From NCBI GenBank assembly GCA_031213475.1, contig JARUPZ010000010.1, forward strand, positions 501,001-565,000: a stretch of DNA of 64,000 nucleotides, written 5' to 3'. The stretch is from Nereocystis luetkeana (Eukaryota; Sar; Phaeophyceae; Laminariales; Laminariaceae). Both the position numbers and the translations under genes were made by a program. Under the pieces are notes generated by a model. The model did not search any database. It saw only the letters and a list, made by a program, of their open reading frames with translations, and had not been told where the DNA came from. Within the stretch, counting starts at the first letter, position 1; every line of letters starts with the position of its first letter. Positions 1-11,246 of the stretch are shown here, piece after piece.

Positions 1-90
1 TGTAGATGATATATATGTAGAGGATCTATCTGTAGATGATCTATCTGTAGATGATCTATCTGTGGATGATCTGTAGATGATCTGTCCGAG
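1..90. repeat. Tandem TGTAGATGATCTATC array
   Basis: About five imperfect copies of a 15-18 bp unit (TGTAGATGATCTATC and variants) open the window; the array may continue to the left of it. No coding potential is seen. Confidence 0.8.
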
Positions 91-1904
91 ATGTGCGGGT
101 ATAGCTTGGTAGTATCGACCTAACAGGGCGTAGAATGCGGCCTCGTGAATGTCGCACGAGGAGCGTGCCACGACGTGACAGTACGAGCGTGACAGTATGA
201 GTACGAGCGCGACAGTACGAGCGTCAGCATGCTGCCCCGGTGTCGGGTGTTTTCTTCCGTTGCACGCGGACATACCTGGTATCTCCTGACCCCTGCGAAA
301 TCAGCGACGTTGCACTGCACATCCGGCATAACCACGGAACTTTTAGTTTAGTCAGCGCCGACTTTTGGCTCAGTGGTTGTGGTCAGTCTCTCTGTCAAAA
401 GAAGAGTCTTAAGGGTCGACTGCATGCCCCTCGATCCGAAGTCCGGGTGGCGTTCACTGGCTTCGAGGGCGTTATACTGCGGCGCATCACCAGTGGCTAC
501 AGTACGTACGACCGCCATGACTACCGAGCTAAAAGTCAACACGGATGGCGCTCATCTACCACACCCCTACCCCAAGGCAGGGTGTGTCCCCGCACCACAG
601 CAACTCTTTTTTTTTTTTTTTTTTTTTTTGGGCGCGAAAACGTTGAACCATGATTCTTGAGCTCCCAATTCCTTCAGCACGGTTTTGTTCTTGGTTATTT
701 TTTTCATGAAAAATTGTGTTCAACACAAGCTGCTGTGTACGAAAGCCAGTCCCCTCCCCCCCCCCCCCCCCGCAAATTATGCTTCCTATGCTCGACCCCC
801 CCCCCCCCCCCCCCCCCATCCCAAGCCGGTAATTCTATACTTGTATGCCCTTGAAACGCCCGACTAGGCCGGAAAGAACTGCGAGCATAGTGCGCATAAA
901 AGCCTAGAACTGTGATCACCTACTTATTTGCTCGTTTGTATCATCCGTCGGTTCGTCTTGTGAAAAGTCGTCACCAGGTAAATATGTGGGTAATCAGCCT
1001 GATGATGACGATGAGGTTGTCGCGTTAGCCCACTTCCCTGCAATCTACCGCATAGCCCGTATGATAGCCCACCCCCCTCCCCCCCCCAATCGGACGAGTT
1101 TCAAAGCTGATTTCTGGCGACAATCTTTCATTTTTCTTCTTTTATTTTCCTCCTCGGATTCGTAAAGAGAACGCTTAAAGTCACCACACGTACCACGATT
1201 AAGGTTCGTCTCGTGTGCCAATTTATCTCGTCGCCCCCGCTTCAACTGCAGAAGAACTGCTGCGCTGCCGTAGTAACGAAGAAGATTCAAGCTCCGAGCG
1301 ATGCCGCTACGGGATCATCTCGTTCCAGATTTTTTTTCCGAAGCCACCGTGTTCCTTGCCGTTGTAGGTGCCCCTCGGCGTTTGTCGGTGCAATCGGCTC
1401 GAACAGTCGTCCCTGAGGGGGTTTACATGTCATATGGCGTGTCGCTGTAATCGGTATATGTATACTTGTTTTCCATGGACGGTGTTCGTAGCCCGATGTT
1501 CACAAAACGGGCTAAACCGCGTGTCGATATATAGGGCAGGAGCATGAACTAGAGAAACACCTGGTACGTGCCATGTACCATATACACTCGTTCCAGGATA
1601 GTTGCACGTACGTATGTTAAGTGTGGACTTCGTGATGCGCCCTTTTGGTCCTGCGCTGCCGGCGCTTAGACATACTGTACTACTAACGGTTGTGAATCCT
1701 ACACTAAATTCAAGTGTTTTTTGCCCACAACGAAAGTGTAGTCCAAAAAGGGTTTCCATTTTTTTTTTTTGTTCGCACGAGGAGCCCCGCGGATGGATCA
1801 TCTCTACCTGGTAGTAATTAAACTCATTCTGTCGGTGGATCTTTTCATTTTATACCCATCTATTTGTGTAGGTTATGTTTCTAACCCAATGAATCTCCAA
1901 CAGC
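91..1904. other. Non-coding stretch with homopolymer tracts
   Basis: I see no exon here. There are a poly(T) run near 607-629 and poly(C) runs near 760-773 and 797-817. Open frames over these tracts are proline- or phenylalanine-rich artefacts. One TACCTGGTA scar lies at 273 and another at 1805. Confidence 0.5.
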
Positions 1905-2075
1905 TCTCAGCGGCTCTCCTAGCGGCACAAGGACTCTGTAACTACCCTCCTAACGGTCTATCGACTCTGCAACGACCCTTCTAACGGTTCAACGGCTCTT
2001 CTATCGGTCCAACGGCTCTGTAACGATTTTCCTCACGGTCCAACGGCTCTATAACGGCTCTTTGTACGGTTTGTC
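1905..2075. repeat. Degenerate tandem repeat with CTCTNTAACGG core
   Basis: The stretch is built of diverged copies of a unit of about 30-35 bp containing CAACGGCTCT and CTAACGGTC. It directly precedes the first recognised exon and looks non-coding. Confidence 0.6.
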
Positions 2076-2134
2076 TAGGGGCTACCTTGGCTACTCGACG
2101 ACAATGGACGCTACGGATGATCTCGTTTTGACAG

Positions 2135-2184
2135 GGGTCCCTAGCTGTCCCATCGGCACCGACTGCACAGACTGCGGGCTCCAG
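2135..2184 (+). CDS. Exon A of LNR-like membrane protein gene (partial)
   Basis: A 50-bp exon lies between acceptor TTTTGACAG and donor CAG|GTGAGT. It enters in phase 1 and ends in phase 0, and encodes GVPSCPIGTDCTDCGLQ. The ending GTDCTDCG is the C-terminal half of a Lin-12/Notch-like (LNR) cysteine module of a form common in stramenopile and other algal proteins. The upstream part of the gene is not identified, so the 5' end is missing. Function is unknown; an extracellular location is inferred from the cysteine pattern and the later membrane helix. Confidence 0.6.
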
Positions 2185-2419
2185 GTGAGTCTGTCTTTTA
2201 CATGAAATCGCTAGAGTAGTTTCTTCTGTTACCTTCGTCGGCCTCCTTGTCTCCGGAAAACCCTGTATTCCGACATGTAGTTCATAGATGCGGAACGATA
2301 AGATGGTTCATGCGGCAATCGTCGCAGTGGTATTGCCCTGCATGCCGTGTACCAGGTACGTCATATGTCATAGCTGTACATATCTCTAATCATATAATTT
2401 ACTGATACTTGGTACTTCC

Positions 2420-2453
2420 ATACAAAAGACTGCACAGACTGCAAACTCCAGGT
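2420..2453 (+). pseudogene. Ghost copy of exon A
   Basis: About 267 bp downstream of exon A the 3' part of the exon and its donor recur: GACTGCACAGACTGC, then a changed Gly codon, then CTCCAG|GTGA. The upstream part has decayed beyond recognition and the conserved glycine is now lysine (DCTDCKLQ). It is best read as a decayed tandem duplicate of the exon. Confidence 0.6.
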
Positions 2454-2720
2454 GACGTGATAGGCAACTGCGTAACGGTTTACGTATCGATGTATGGATG
2501 CAGTATCCTCCCTACCCCCACCCCTATCTCCGCTCCCGCCCCGCCCTCACACCCAATCCAACCCAACCCACCTCACCAACCCCGCCCTCATCCCCATCCT
2601 CGCCTCATCCCACCCCAGAGCATGCCACGGTGGGGGCGGTGCCTTGGAAGGGTGGTGCCTTACTATGGTCTCAGCTCTATCACATGATGAACTCTCACCC
2701 GTATGTTCGCGCAAACGGAC

Positions 2721-2724
<4 letters not shown>

Positions 2725-2762
<38 letters not shown>

Positions 2763-2770
2763 TATGTTAT
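2725..2770. repeat. (TA)n microsatellite
   Basis: An almost pure TA dinucleotide run. A TATTAATA palindrome follows at 2781. The preceding 2510-2640 is C/A-rich low complexity. Confidence 0.9.
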
Positions 2771-3075
2771 ATATATTCGCTATTAATAGTGTCGACGAAA
2801 ACATTATATTAGTTGAAAGTATAGTACGAATACTAGCCTGTATACTTGCTGTTGCTCACTGGAGGAGCTCACTCTGTAAAAACAATTGGGCCAGGAAGTG
2901 CCACCTCTATCCGACTTCCTACCCCAATTCCCGCCCCCGACTTCAACACAACCCAAACCACACCCCCACCCGGCTCCACGGTTTTGTTTTATTGTTTTGG
3001 GGTGCGTCACCGCAATTCCTTCAGTGACGGAGGTGGGATGTACCTTCGGTAGCTGGTATTTAACAGATCGAGGTT

Positions 3076-3165
3076 TTGGCGACCGAAACCGACTTTTATA
3101 TGGTCGGTTTTTCGGTCGATTTTTGGGCGACCGAAACTGACTTTCATCTGGTCGGTTTTTCGTTT
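3076..3165. repeat. Direct repeat of GGCGACCGAAACCGAC unit
   Basis: Two copies of a unit of about 48 bp, each starting GGCGACCGAAAC and ending GGTCGGTTTTTCG, lie in tandem in the intron before the second LNR exon. Confidence 0.7.
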
Positions 3166-3380
3166 TTTGGCCAAGGAACCGGCCAAAACCGGAAACCGCC
3201 GTTTTCTTTGTTTTCGGGCGAGTGTTCCCCTACGGGAATAACGCCTACTGTTAATACCTAGATGGAAACCCAGGAAAGCAGCCGGAGCCTCCGACCGACA
3301 TTTTCGGCAAATGCAATACGTAAAACAAGAAACTGACCGAGGTTCGTTTTTTTTCGGTTGACAAAACAACGCCGCTGCAG

Positions 3381-3521
3381 ATGGTCGACCAAGGGAAGTG
3401 CACCAACTCGTGCCAGTTCGCGAGGGACGGGATGTGTGACGACCGGAGGGCGTCGGGGGTATGTCCTGACGGGACGGACTGCCAGGACTGCGGTCCGTGG
3501 GGGCAAAACAACTTCACCGCG
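3381..3521 (+). CDS. Exon B: LNR-like cysteine module
   Basis: A 141-bp exon, phase 0 at both ends, lies between acceptor GCCGCTGCAG and donor GCG|GTGAGC. It encodes 47 residues. The module reads CxxxCxFAxDGxCDD about residues 8-21, then GVCxxGTDCxDCG about residues 27-39, so it is one complete LNR-like unit following the half unit of exon A. In this family the cysteines form disulphides and acidic residues bind calcium. The module continues in frame from exon A and into exon C. The function of the protein is not recognised. Confidence 0.75.
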
Positions 3522-3585
3522 GTGAGCCGAACAAGCGCCCCCGCTCGACCTCACGGCGCTCCGCTTTTGGTGGCAAGCGAGAGCT

Positions 3586-3700
3586 GTCTGCCTGGTCGGT
3601 GAAAACCAGACGGCTCCTTCCCAGCTTCGCGGTTGATGCGAGGGTTTATATGGCTACGGCCGCGCATGGCATGAGTACTCCTACTCCCCCCCCCCCCCCC
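3586..3700 (+). mobile_element. Poly(C)-tailed short interspersed element, copy 1
   Basis: This is one of four copies of a sequence of about 110 bp containing GTCTGCCTGGTCGGYGAAA and, further on, ACTACGGCC..GCATG, ending in a run of 15 C. The other copies (9467, 12392, 28929) lie on the minus strand and also end in C-runs. No inverted ends or target duplication were recognised. Confidence 0.65.
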
Positions 3701-4042
3701 TGCTGTCTCTGAAAGTGGATATTATATGAGAAGGACAATCAATTGCATTCGACGCTGTCATCCGTGTGCAACAAAGTCGGCCTCACAAGCGGTTCTAAGA
3801 GAGTAAGATGCAGCTATTGATAGGTAGCGGCAGGTCAAGAGCTACAGACAATAGATAATTTGCAGTGTTTCGTGATCAGCCCGACGTGTGAAACTCTCCT
3901 ATTTTTTTTTCTTCCGTCTACACCTTCCACCACCTGGAGTTCCCACGGTAGCGAACACTAACCCATGTTGGAATTTTTCACAAAAACTTCTTTTATTTCG
4001 ACAGCTTCTTCTATTTCGACCGATGTATATTTTCATAGCATT

Positions 4043-4153
4043 TATTACGGGGGGGGCCATAGTTAACACGACCAAATATTGTTAGTAAAAATGGTCAAAT
4101 ATATAGGTTTTTATGTACACCATAGGTCCTGTTAACTAGGGTCCCCCGTAACA
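4043..4153 (+). mobile_element. MITE family 1, copy 1
   Basis: An element of about 110 bp with terminal inverted repeats TATTACGGGGG..CCCCCGTAAYA. The interior carries CCAAATATTGTTAGTAAAAA and GGTTTTTATG. It lies in the intron between LNR exon B and exon C. Confidence 0.85.
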
Positions 4154-4159
4154 GTAGAT

Positions 4160-4951
4160 CGCTTTTTCGTTTCGTAGTCCCCCTCCCCGCGTCATCATCC
4201 CGCGTTTTTTTTCTTGGTTTCGATATTTTCCCCGTACGCTCTGTTCGATTTGCTTGGCACATAGCGGGACCAAGGTTTATCACACCTTTCCTATTTTGTA
4301 ATCACCCCGCCCCTCTGTTACCCCCGTCCCCATGCAACTCTCTCGCATCTTTCTTCTTGTTCTTTTTGTTCTTCTCCCCGCTTTTCTACGTTCTATTTGA
4401 TTGACAAGCGGACCGCGTATTTTTCCCGAGTTTCGTTTCCGAACCCGACCCCGTCCCCGTATGAATCCCCCCGCCCGCTCTCTGTTCGTTGTTTTTTCTC
4501 CCCCGATGTTATTATACCGCGTTTTTTGTTTCTTGCTTCCCCGTGTTACCATCCCACATTGTTCTTTTTTGTTCTTTTTGTTCTTTCGTTGTTTTTCCCG
4601 CACGTTCATCTTGTTTTGTGTTTCCCCGCCTCACTATTATTTGTACCGTTTTTTTTTTTTGTTTACTTTTTTCTTGTCTTATCGTCCCCCCACCCCTCAC
4701 TCTGTTTTAATGGATAGGAGTGAGACGGGGTTATGGACAAGCACTTGGTCGTGTTTGCTTTCCCATCTTGGTCTCTCGCTTTTTGTGGTTGCTATTTTGT
4801 TACATTACCCGCACTCTTTTTCATTGACGTAAGAGGAGCACGGACTCACGAAGAAACAGCTTCGGGTCGTTTCCCCGTGTTTAGGTTGTCCCGCTTTTTT
4901 AATTCTTTTGTTTTTTGTTCTTTTTCCCGCATTTTTTTTTTGCATCGATAG
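4160..4951 (+). other. Pyrimidine-rich intron segment with two ghost acceptor/exon starts
   Basis: About 800 bp with runs such as TTGTTCTTTTTGTTC, strongly T/C-rich on the plus strand. It ends at the acceptor of exon C. The exon C start (GAGGAGCACGG after ATAG) is duplicated in decayed form at 4718 (GAGTGAGACGGGG, containing a stop) and at 4833 (GAGGAGCACGGACTC), about 117 bp apart and each behind its own pyrimidine tract. Confidence 0.6.
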
Positions 4952-5113
4952 GAGGAGCACGGGTCTTTGGATCAGCATTCAGTCGTAGCTTATGACGATG
5001 ACGACAGCGGTTTCATAGCGAAGGACCTGGGCCACCCCATGTTCGACGGCCAACTGAACAACGGCATCGGACGGTACAAACGGGTCTTCGTTGAGCATCA
5101 GGTCATGCGCAAG
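4952..5113 (+). CDS. Exon C: acidic module of the LNR gene
   Basis: A 162-bp exon, phase 0 at both ends, follows a T-rich acceptor ending GATAG and is followed by donor AAG|GTCAGC. It encodes 54 residues with an AYDDDDSG acidic stretch followed by a conserved-looking block (GHPMFDGQLNNGIGRYKRVF). I do not recognise the domain. Frame and phase continue from exon B and into exon D. The donor GTCAGC is weaker than the GTGAGN of its neighbours. Confidence 0.6.
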
Positions 5114-5706
5114 GTCAGCACAAACACGTGTCTATCGGAGTATACTGCAGCCTATTTGTTTTTTTTGTTCGTGGGTGTTGGTAGAGCGTCAAAAGGCGTG
5201 CGCAGCAGGGTGAAGGAAAGGACGTAGGTGTCGACCTGTTTTTCGATTCGCGGGTGTTCGTAGCCATGCCTGCGCGAGGTCAGGAAAAAGAGGTGTCACG
5301 TAGTTCTTTTGTTGGCGACTGTTGGTACACAAGAGCGTATGATGATCGTTGCTGATCGAATACAGCATCGAATACAGCATGCCAGGAGACTGTACTTTCA
5401 CCCCTCGACCGATACCGACCGTCAAGGAAGACGTCTTGACGGCCAAAACCCGTGGACACGAGAGGATGAACCCCAATTTTTGTTCAACGCCTGACGGTGT
5501 TGCTGAAAATTGTTGAACCCTTTGTAATGTTTGGCCATGTAGACTACCGCCTTTAGTGGGTGCTTTCGACAAGTGTTTCTCGCGGTCACACTGTCATCGT
5601 CAAGTCAGGAGCTTATCGCACATGTTTTTCAACCGCGGCAACCGGCTGTTGTGTTTCGCTGATTGTTTTTTACCGACTCCGACCACCGGCCTTTTCGACT
5701 TGATTG

Positions 5707-5815
5707 TATTACGGGGGACCATAGTAAATAGGACCAAACATTGTTGGTAATAAGAGAGAAGTATATAGTTTTTTTTGTTTACCGTAGGTCCTACTTCCTA
5801 TGGCCCCCCGTAATA
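5707..5815 (+). mobile_element. MITE family 1, copy 2
   Basis: A 109-bp TATTACGGGGG..CCCCCGTAATA element, diverged in its middle but with intact ends. Confidence 0.85.
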
Positions 5816-5940
5816 GTAATATACGAAGGAAGCTATGTAGAGCAGGGGGGGGGGGTGCAATTTGCGGAGGTTTCCTCACTTGATTATTGTCTCACCGTAC
5901 AGGGGTTTTTTCTATCGCGCACCAATACACTGGGTTTTAA

Positions 5941-6031
5941 CCTTTTTAAAACTGCAGCCCCGTTTTTTGGGGACTAACTGCTTGGAATTTGACTACTTTG
6001 TCCCCAAAACGGGATTGCGTTCCTGCGAGGG
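5941..6031. mobile_element. MITE family 2, copy a
   Basis: A near-palindromic element of about 91 bp with internal arms GCCCCGTTTT..GGGGAC and GTCCCCAAAACGGG. It is flanked by TTAA on the left and TTGA on the right, as expected for a TTAA target duplication with one substitution. Confidence 0.75.
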
Positions 6032-6075
6032 TTGATAAAAAATGATGAACGGCCCCAGTGCTATGTATACTAAAA

Positions 6076-6208
6076 TCAGGTAATAAAGAACAAACGGAAC
6101 CGCACTGGCCACCGTTTGGAATGAAAAACAGACTATTAATAGTCAGGTAATAAATAACAAACGGAACCGCACTGGCCACCGTCTCGGAATGAAAAACAGA
6201 CTATTACT
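6076..6208. repeat. 67-bp direct repeat, two units
   Basis: Two tandem copies run from CAGGTAATAAA through CGGAACCGCACTGGCC to GAAAAACAGACTATTA. The first ends in the palindrome CTATTAATAG, the second in CTATTACTAG. Confidence 0.85.
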
Positions 6209-6826
6209 AGCGGGTTTTGTATTTGTTGTCAGGAATTAAATGTGTTCCCATCATACATATTTTTTTTTCAGTTTTGTTTTGTTTCCATTGATTTTGGTAT
6301 ATACCACCCCCCATGGCTGGGGCTAAAAAAAAAACAAGTGGGGTGTCGATTTTTTTTTTCTGTGTACCCTTGTAAAAATGTTGTAGAATGGCGCATGCTA
6401 CGGAAACGGTGCACCGACAATTTTCTTGATATTACGGTGGCCCATAATAAATAACCCCGGTGCGGATTCACTGTTTATTTGTATTTTCCATGATGTTTTT
6501 TGGTTGGCCATGCCCCTTCATTATTGAAATAAAGTACCACAAGATATGTGCATCTGGACAAATTAACTCGAGCACAGACTCGCACAGGGACCCTATACAC
6601 CCTAGGTTAGGTTACACGGGAAACCGAGGACTCCAGCTTTCCAACGGTGCTACTACGTGTGACCCATCGCGTAGGGCTGCAGATGAGGCAGAGGTGATCG
6701 ATGGGGGTTGAAGGTCCCTTCTTTGAACGCTTGTAGCTCAGGAACAGGAACGACCGCGATTATCGCAAACTAGAATTATATGCCCAAATCGTGAGCTTTC
6801 CGGTGATGCCTAATACGTATATTTCC

Positions 6827-6936
6827 TATTACGGGGGACCATAGTTAATAGGGCCTATGGTATGCATACAAACCTATATATTTGACCATATTTTACTAAC
6901 AATATTTGGTCCTACTAACTATGGTCCCCCGTAATA
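6827..6936 (-). mobile_element. MITE family 1, copy 3
   Basis: A 110-bp copy in reverse orientation, with both TATTACGGGGGACC ends intact and flanked by C..G. Confidence 0.9.
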
Positions 6937-7246
6937 GCACAATGTGGGTTGGGAGCCCATCCCGCCTTGAAAAATAGCACTGGTACTGTATGTTTTTGAG
7001 TCCCATTTTTACCCGTCTCTTCCTGACCCGAAACCGTATAATTTCGGCTACACGTAGAATCGTTGGAAAGCTGATGTCTCCCCACATGGGTTAGATGTCC
7101 CTCTGTGTGCCGTGCGATCGAAAAATAGTTCAGATGCTAATACGTTCCGTCATAAAAAAGAGGGAATATTTTCTGCCTCGCTGTCTCAAGGCATAGTCGT
7201 GATTTTTTTTTTTAACCTTGGTTCGACCACGTTGTTTTTTTACCAG

Positions 7247-7347
7247 GAGTCTGAGAGCGCCGAAGGCGTTTTCATGGAGACACTTTGGGCTGCGATCGTC
7301 CTCGTAGGGTTCTCGGTGACGACGTATATTGCAGTGCTCGCCGTCAG
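7247..7347 (+). CDS. Exon D: transmembrane segment of the LNR gene
   Basis: A 101-bp exon follows acceptor TTTTTTTACCAG and is followed by donor CAG|GTGAGA. It enters in phase 0 and ends in phase 2. It encodes ESESAEG followed by a hydrophobic stretch (LWAAIVLVGFSVTTYIAVLAV) long enough for one membrane helix, then Arg at the border. With the cysteine modules upstream this suggests a single-pass membrane protein with an extracellular N-terminal part. That topology is inferred. Confidence 0.65.
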
Positions 7348-7449
7348 GTGAGAACACGGTCATGTGTATTTGTATTTGTGTTTGTATTTTTTTTTTGTTG
7401 ATGCTACGGACCTGAGGAAACGTTTGTTCCCCCTCTACGGTAGTGTTCC

Positions 7450-7687
7450 TTACCCCCCGTAGCATGGCTGATGTTCATTGGGGCGAACGTTCATTGCTTA
7501 CCCCCCGTAGCATGGCTGATATTCGTTGGGGCGAACGTTCATTGCTTACCCCCCGTAGCATGGCTGATGTTCGTTGGGGCCAGCGTTCATTGCTTACCCC
7601 CGTACCGTGGCTGATGCCCATCGTGGCCAGCGTTCATTGCTTACCACCGTACCGTGGGTTACATCCATTTGGGCAAACATTCATCGC
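7450..7687. repeat. 48-bp minisatellite, five units
   Basis: Five tandem units of 47-48 bp, each TTACCCCCCGTAGCATGGCTG then TTGGGG.GAACGTTCATTGC. The 48-bp period keeps one frame open (MADVHWGERSLLTP-like units). The open frame is better explained by the period than by a gene, because no splice context or continuation is evident. Confidence 0.85.
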
Positions 7688-7807
7688 TTACCCCCCTCCC
7701 TCCCCCCCTGTTGATTTTACCCAGGTGCGCGAAAGGCCAGGCTGTCAGCTTGCCCATCCCAACCAACCCGGACGTGAAGAGAGAAGGCCCGAGATGAGCG
7801 AGTCACG

Positions 7808-7985
7808 CTTCGTAGTGACGATAAGAGGGGGGGGGGAAAGAGGATAGGATAGGGAACTCGCTAGAGACTGGCTAGGAGGTGGGGGGGGAGGGGAGGAGGG
7901 GGTGGAGGAGACTCGCTACGGACTCGATAGGAGGAGGGAGGAGGAGGAGGAGAGGAGGAGGAGGAGGAGGAGGAGGAAGGGGCTT
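7808..7985. repeat. G/A-rich low-complexity tract
   Basis: Runs of G and GGAGGA triplets, non-coding. Confidence 0.8.
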
Positions 7986-7999
7986 GAAAGGGGATCTGG

Positions 8000-9466
8000 G
8001 ATAACCGGCCGCATGCCATTTTACGGGCTATGATTAACGCTGAAGCTTCTATTGGCGCTCGCTAGGATGATACTTTGCTTCCCTGTTAGGACTCGGAAAA
8101 ACGAGGAGGACTGCGAGGAGGCGTACGTACGCTAACGCCCGGCGTGCTGCTTCACGGATTCTCATGATGCCGTAGAAGCTACCAATGGCACTCGCGAGGA
8201 TCCGATTGTGACAACGGTGGTGGTTGGGAAACACACAGAACGGACGTATTTTCAGCTATAGGGGTTGCTTTCGAGAGCTTGGCTGCGAGGCCCGCAGGGT
8301 GATGCACCGGCCACTGGGAGGAGGCTAGGGTGCGGCGCACTGCTGCTGCTGCTGTGCTCTGATAGCTGTACTCGGAGTAGAGCTCAACTGCTATACGTTT
8401 TTTTTTTTTCTTCTGTTTGTGTCGTTTTATAATTCCGTTCAGGACTTTATTTGGGTGTGATTGTTTTATTTTTTTTCGCCGTGGGTCGTGGTGGATCTCT
8501 CTCCGTTTCTCTTGCCTTCTCTTGATCTCACTTGTCCTCTCTTTTCCTCTCTGTTACGTCTTTTTATGTTTTCGTTTTTGTATGTTTCTTTTTTTGGTTT
8601 GGTTCGGTCGTGTTGTCTTCCTCTTGTCTCCGCGAGCACTTTTTTGTACAAATCGTTAATCAAAACAACGCCGCCTTATTATAGTGACTAGCCTCTATCT
8701 ATGCCCCTTGAGTGCTGTGCAGAGTTCCCAGCGCGGGAACGCGTAGGGGGGGGGGGGGGGTAGAGGGGGGCACGGAGAGAGTACTGTTGTTTCATGTCTA
8801 TGGTGCGAGGGTTGCGGGAGGCAAAATCTAATGGCACAAGACGGTCGTTTGCTAGGCTCGGCTAGTCGCTCCTTCGACACCCGTAGCACAGCAGTACGGA
8901 GCAAACACATCTTGCTCCAATTCCAAGTGGTTTGTGACCCTTAACGTGGGTTCGCCCGCATGTAAACAGGTTTGAATCAACACCTATGGCCCTGCACCCA
9001 CATTTTTTTCCACGGCAAACTAAGCTGGTGTCTTAAGAGTAGGAGTCGTTGTGCAGGGCAAAAGCGAGGGGTTAGTAAGGCTATCCCGTCGTCTCGGCGC
9101 GTGAAGTAGTTGTTTCGCACAGCAGCAGGAGTAGCAACAGCTTTAACAGCATGTAGTAGGAACTAGCCCAGCAGGGTTCCTCTTCCCCCCCCCCCCCCCC
9201 CCCCCCCCCCTCCCCTCCGTAGCCCCCTCCCCTCCGTAGCACATGCATACCTGGTATTGTTGTTTTTTCCGGCGAGAAGGTTGTTTTCCCGGCGAAGAAA
9301 AAAACTTGACGGTTTCGCGGAGTGGAGTTCCTGGCGGGTTGGATGCGTGATACCCGGCGTCGCGGTATTCTTGGTGTGGTGGTGTGGTGTCGTCTGTCGG
9401 GAAACATGGATTGTACTACGCACGTGGTGTTTTCGGGTCCGAGCCTTCACAAGGGAGGATGAGGGT
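8000..9466. other. Intronic or intergenic stretch without recognised gene
   Basis: I see no convincing exon. A G-run of about 15 lies near 8748, a C-run of about 24 near 9186 and a TACCTGGTA scar at 9248. Confidence 0.4.
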
Positions 9467-9592
9467 GGGGGGGGGGGGGGTGTACACATTATCATGCATG
9501 GCCGTAGTCGTATGACCATAGACCATCGCATCTCACCCAATGGCGGGACGGAGCGCGTCGGGTTTTCGCCGACCAGGCGGACGTTGGTTGCT
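9467..9592 (-). mobile_element. Poly(C)-tailed short interspersed element, copy 2
   Basis: A minus-strand copy of the 3586 element: CCTGGTCGGCGAAAACCCGA, then CGACTACGGCCATGCATG, then TGTACA and a run of 14 C (14 G on the plus strand, 9467-9480). Confidence 0.65.
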
Positions 9593-10359
9593 TGCACCAA
9601 GCGCCAAGCGCCAGGAGGTGTTGGGCGAGTCGCATGAAGGGCGAGCTGCATCCTGCTATGAATCGCTTGCGAGGCGGACTTGCATATGGATGGCAGATTT
9701 GAACTAGTTGATTCCAGAGGGAGGGGGTGGGACCCACCAGGGAAGTTGCAACAGGAAATAGTGAAGGGGGGGGGTGAGCTTGGACGTTGCAGTATCATGT
9801 TGCTTCCTCATGGAAGGGAAGGGTAAGCGTGGCGTCTTCGCTACCGGTATGCAGCAGTCTGCGCTGTAGCGGGTATGGTCCTGAGCCACCGACGCCGTTT
9901 AGGACGGAGCAGTACTATAGTATTTTTGAATGTAGGAGCTATAGGTGTCGCTTTTATTTTGTTTTTGGGGCGGGAGGGGGGGGGGGGGTAACCCGTGTGC
10001 CGTGTGCCCGCTTGATTTCCGCTACCGCTACCATGGTTGGTTTCGGGGAAAAAACATGGCCCTTTTTTTGAGGCTCTGCACTGCTTACAGACGAAGAAAA
10101 AGCCAATTCGTGCCTGCAGCCTCCTGACTAAAGTCATTTTTTTGGATGGATTTTTCGATTGGTGGGAACTCCTTGGTCGACATCTGTCACGATTCCGGAA
10201 TTACGATTTCACTTTCTCGGGGAAAATATCAAAATGGTAAAATTGGCCGTGGATGATGACGTCCGTCTTCGGTTTTTATTCTGTTTACCGTAAATTGCCG
10301 GTATGGAAGGTGTTTCTAGGGAGCCGACGCGCTCGCTGGTAACGCCCCGCAGTATTTCG

Positions 10360-11035
10360 CTCAGTAGGGTATGTACTATATACTCTCGGGGCTCAACGGG
10401 GTATGCACTATGGGGTATGGGGTTCAGTGTGATGTACTCTGGGGGTCCAGTAGGGCAGGCACTCTGGCGGTACCCGGGTGTCCACCCGAGTATGTCTGTT
10501 TTTCAGTAGGGTATGTACTCTGGGAGTGCACAGGTACCCACACTGTACTGCAAGGGAGTGCAGGATATGTGCTCTGGGGGTCCAGTAGTATGTTCTATGG
10601 GGGTACCCGGTTACCTACCCGAGTATAATAAGCTCAACCAGGTTTCGTACCCGGGTACCCCAGAGTAGATGCCCTTCTACTATAGGGTAAATACTCTTAG
10701 GGTTTTAGTAGGGTACGTACTATGGGACCACCTGGGTATCCACTCGAGTGGTAACAGTTTTTTAGTAGGGTACGCACTCGGGTAGGTACCCAGATACCTA
10801 CCATGCCCTGCAAGGGTGTGATCGGGATGGTACATATACTCTGAAGCTTCAGTAGGGTACTCTGGGGGTCAGTCCGGAGGTACCCGGGTACCTGCAATGT
10901 CATGCAAGGGTGGGTCTAGTAGTGGGTGTACTCGGGTACCTACGGTATCCTGCAGCGGTGTGATTAGTAAGGAACACATCCGGATCATTATGACAAACTC
11001 AACCAGGTCTTGTACCTGGGCATGCCGGAGTATAT
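10360..11035. repeat. Degenerate satellite rich in GGTACCCGGGTACC and GTACTCTGGGGG
   Basis: Many diverged copies of a unit of roughly 35-60 bp containing AGTAGGGTATGTACTCTGGG and the palindrome GTACCCGGGTAC, on both strands. The open frames over it are artefacts. Confidence 0.65.
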
Positions 11036-11164
11036 GCCGTCCCACTGCCGAACATACCCGCCCTTGAAAAGTTGTGAGCTTTCCCCGTTCGTCGAGAGGC
11101 GAAGCTATGGTTTAAAAAAAGGTGTCATCGGAAAAAAAAGTTGGTTGTTCTGTTTCTGTTATTT

Positions 11165-11246
11165 TCAGGTAGGTGTGTTCGGTGTACTTGGTGCCCTGGC
11201 GGCGAGACAGAAGACCGGTCGCTGCCTGCCGCTGTCCGCGGTCACT
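11165..11246 (+). CDS. Candidate exon after a very strong acceptor (frame uncertain)
   Basis: A pyrimidine tract and TTATTTTCAG precede a segment that in one frame reads VGVFGVLGALAARQKTGRCL, a glycine/alanine-rich hydrophobic helix, and in another a cysteine-rich CVRCTWCPGG. The first frame does not match the phase-2 end of exon D, so this is either an alternative exon, an exon of another gene, or false. Confidence 0.25.

Noticed and set aside
240-919. Open frames with polyproline, polyglycine or polyphenylalanine
   Set aside because: They are translations of poly(C)/poly(G) and poly(T) tracts.
7450-7687. CRISPR-like array
   Set aside because: Units are contiguous without unique spacers, and the genome is eukaryotic; it is an ordinary minisatellite.
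7443-7847. 134-codon frame with MADVHWGERS repeats as a repeat protein gene
   Set aside because: The 48-bp period by itself keeps the frame open; the last units break the pattern and no start or splice signal supports it.
10360-11035. TACCCGGGTA palindromes as a further scar class
   Set aside because: They occur within one degenerate satellite and so multiply by tandem duplication rather than as independent dispersed events.
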